DNA from: CAVXAE01 sp044225565
Lineage (GTDB): Bacteria > Pseudomonadota > Gammaproteobacteria > Steroidobacterales > Steroidobacteraceae
Assembly: GCA_044225565.1 (NCBI GenBank)
Contig: JBGAIL010000247.1
Coordinates: 1-6,802 of the forward strand
Length of the DNA: 6,802 bases
Direction: 5' to 3'
Below the pieces are notes generated by a model. That model searched no databases. It was not told where the DNA came from and was given only the letters and a program-made list of their open reading frames with translations. The translations under genes and the position numbers were made by a program. Positions 6,097 through 6,802 of this stretch are shown in pieces (within the stretch, counting starts at the first letter, position 1; each line of letters opens with the position of its first letter).

Positions 6097-6802
6097 ACGG
6101 CTTCGCGGCGCTGAACACCTTTCTCAGCAGCGAGCTGGTCGCGCCCAGCGGATTCTTGCGGATCTCGTGCTCCTGCTCGGCGATGCGGCCGAACAGGCCG
6201 TCGAGGGCGTGCGCCGTCACGTAGTCATTGAGGTTGGCGTCCTTCTGCTTCATCAGGCCCATCGACGCGGCCTGCGAGGCATAGCGGTCGTAGAGCGGGG
6301 CGAGCTGTGCCTTCGCCGTGGCTTTCGCCACGATGGGTTTGAATTTCTCCGTGAGCTGGGTGCTCGTGGCCTGCCGGAAATACTGCGTGCCCGCATCGTC
6401 GCCGCCGGTGAGGATGGTCTTCGCATCCGCCAGCGTCATCTTCTGCAGCGCGCTCTTGAAGATGGGCGTGGCTTCCTTCACGGCGTCTTCCGCCGCGTGG
6501 TTCATGGCTGTCTTCAGCTCGTCCGCCTGACCGCCCATGCCGACGAGGCGCATGGCCTTGTCCGCCTTCTTCAGCGCCGGCGGCAGCGGGATCACCGCCT
6601 CGGGATCGAGCAGGAAGCCGTCACGCTTGCCGAGCTGCGCGACGGCGACGTCGATGCCTTGCGAGAGCGCTGCCTTGACCCCGCTCGCCGCTTCCTTGTT
6701 GGTGAGCGAGTCGAGCGCGCCGGCCGCGGCCAGGGCGGATGCGAGCAGCAGGCCGAGCGCGCCGCCGTATCGGATGCTTCGAGCGGGCGTCGTCGTGATC
6801 AT
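6095..6802 (-). CDS. DUF4197 domain-containing protein, exported
   Basis: This is a 235-residue protein matching the proteobacterial DUF4197 family, whose function is unknown. An N-terminal signal peptide is visible: basic residues Arg8 and Arg11, a hydrophobic segment at about 13-27, and likely cleavage near 27-29. Family landmarks as recalled are AVAQLGKRDGFLLDP (53-67), IPLPPALKKADKAMRLVGMG (71-90), ILTGGDDAGTQYFR (130-143), YVTAHALDGLFGRIAEQE (194-211) and IRKNPLGATSSLLRKVF (214-230). Length is normal for the family, and the mature protein has no cysteine. The ATG is the very last codon position of the window (6800-6802), so its ribosome site and promoter lie outside, and an alternative start further upstream cannot be excluded. 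It converges on the lipoprotein gene with 24 bases between stop codons. Confidence 0.92.
   Translation of the reverse strand: MITTTPARSIRYGGALGLLLASALAAAGALDSLTNKEAASGVKAALSQGIDVAVAQLGKRDGFLLDPEAVIPLPPALKKADKAMRLVGMGGQADELKTAMNHAAEDAVKEATPIFKSALQKMTLADAKTILTGGDDAGTQYFRQATSTQLTEKFKPIVAKATAKAQLAPLYDRYASQAASMGLMKQKDANLNDYVTAHALDGLFGRIAEQEHEIRKNPLGATSSLLRKVFSAAKP

Overview
This window is GC-rich and densely coding. Its gene content suits a gammaproteobacterium, possibly of the Xanthomonadales/Steroidobacter type; that is inferred from recalled protein families and is not firm. In order it holds: a penicillin-acylase-family (S45) gene cut at both ends; a broken NamZ/DUF1343 gene (predicted exo-N-acetylmuramidase, GH171); an S9 prolyl-oligopeptidase-family gene with a frameshifted 5' part; a small lipoprotein gene coupled to it; and, convergent on the minus strand, a DUF4197 gene whose start codon is the last base of the window.

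Layout. Bases 1-1628 are the acylase, clean in one frame up to an N at 1629, where homology stops. Bases 1630-1721 are a short non-coding stretch with a striking hairpin that looks like an interspersed repeat. NamZ runs from 1722 to 2910. It is clean to 2447, then carries an AT-rich patch (about 2448-2581), and then resumes with recognisable NamZ sequence spread over three frames. Bases 2911-3033 are intergenic, with a TATAAT box inside an inverted repeat and a Shine-Dalgarno sequence before ATG 3034. The S9 gene (3034-5126) changes frame about five or six times before base 3384 and is clean afterwards, with a full catalytic triad. The lipoprotein gene (5123-6070) starts inside the S9 stop (ATGA). 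A hairpin at 6057-6096 spans both convergent stop codons before the DUF4197 gene (6095-6802).

Taken together, most products appear to be envelope proteins: an acylase of a normally periplasmic family, a probably exported peptidase, a lipoprotein and a signal-peptide-bearing DUF4197 protein. NamZ acts on cell-wall fragments, but this copy shows no export signal. Only the peptidase-lipoprotein pair has real evidence of co-expression.

The most notable aspect is the sequence itself. A block from about 2448 to 3383 contains a foreign-looking patch and many small indels in two adjacent genes, while both flanks are clean. With the N at 1629, this points to a scaffold join and gap-filled or low-quality sequence rather than natural decay. 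I found no convincing new biological system, CRISPR array, RNA gene or complete mobile element.
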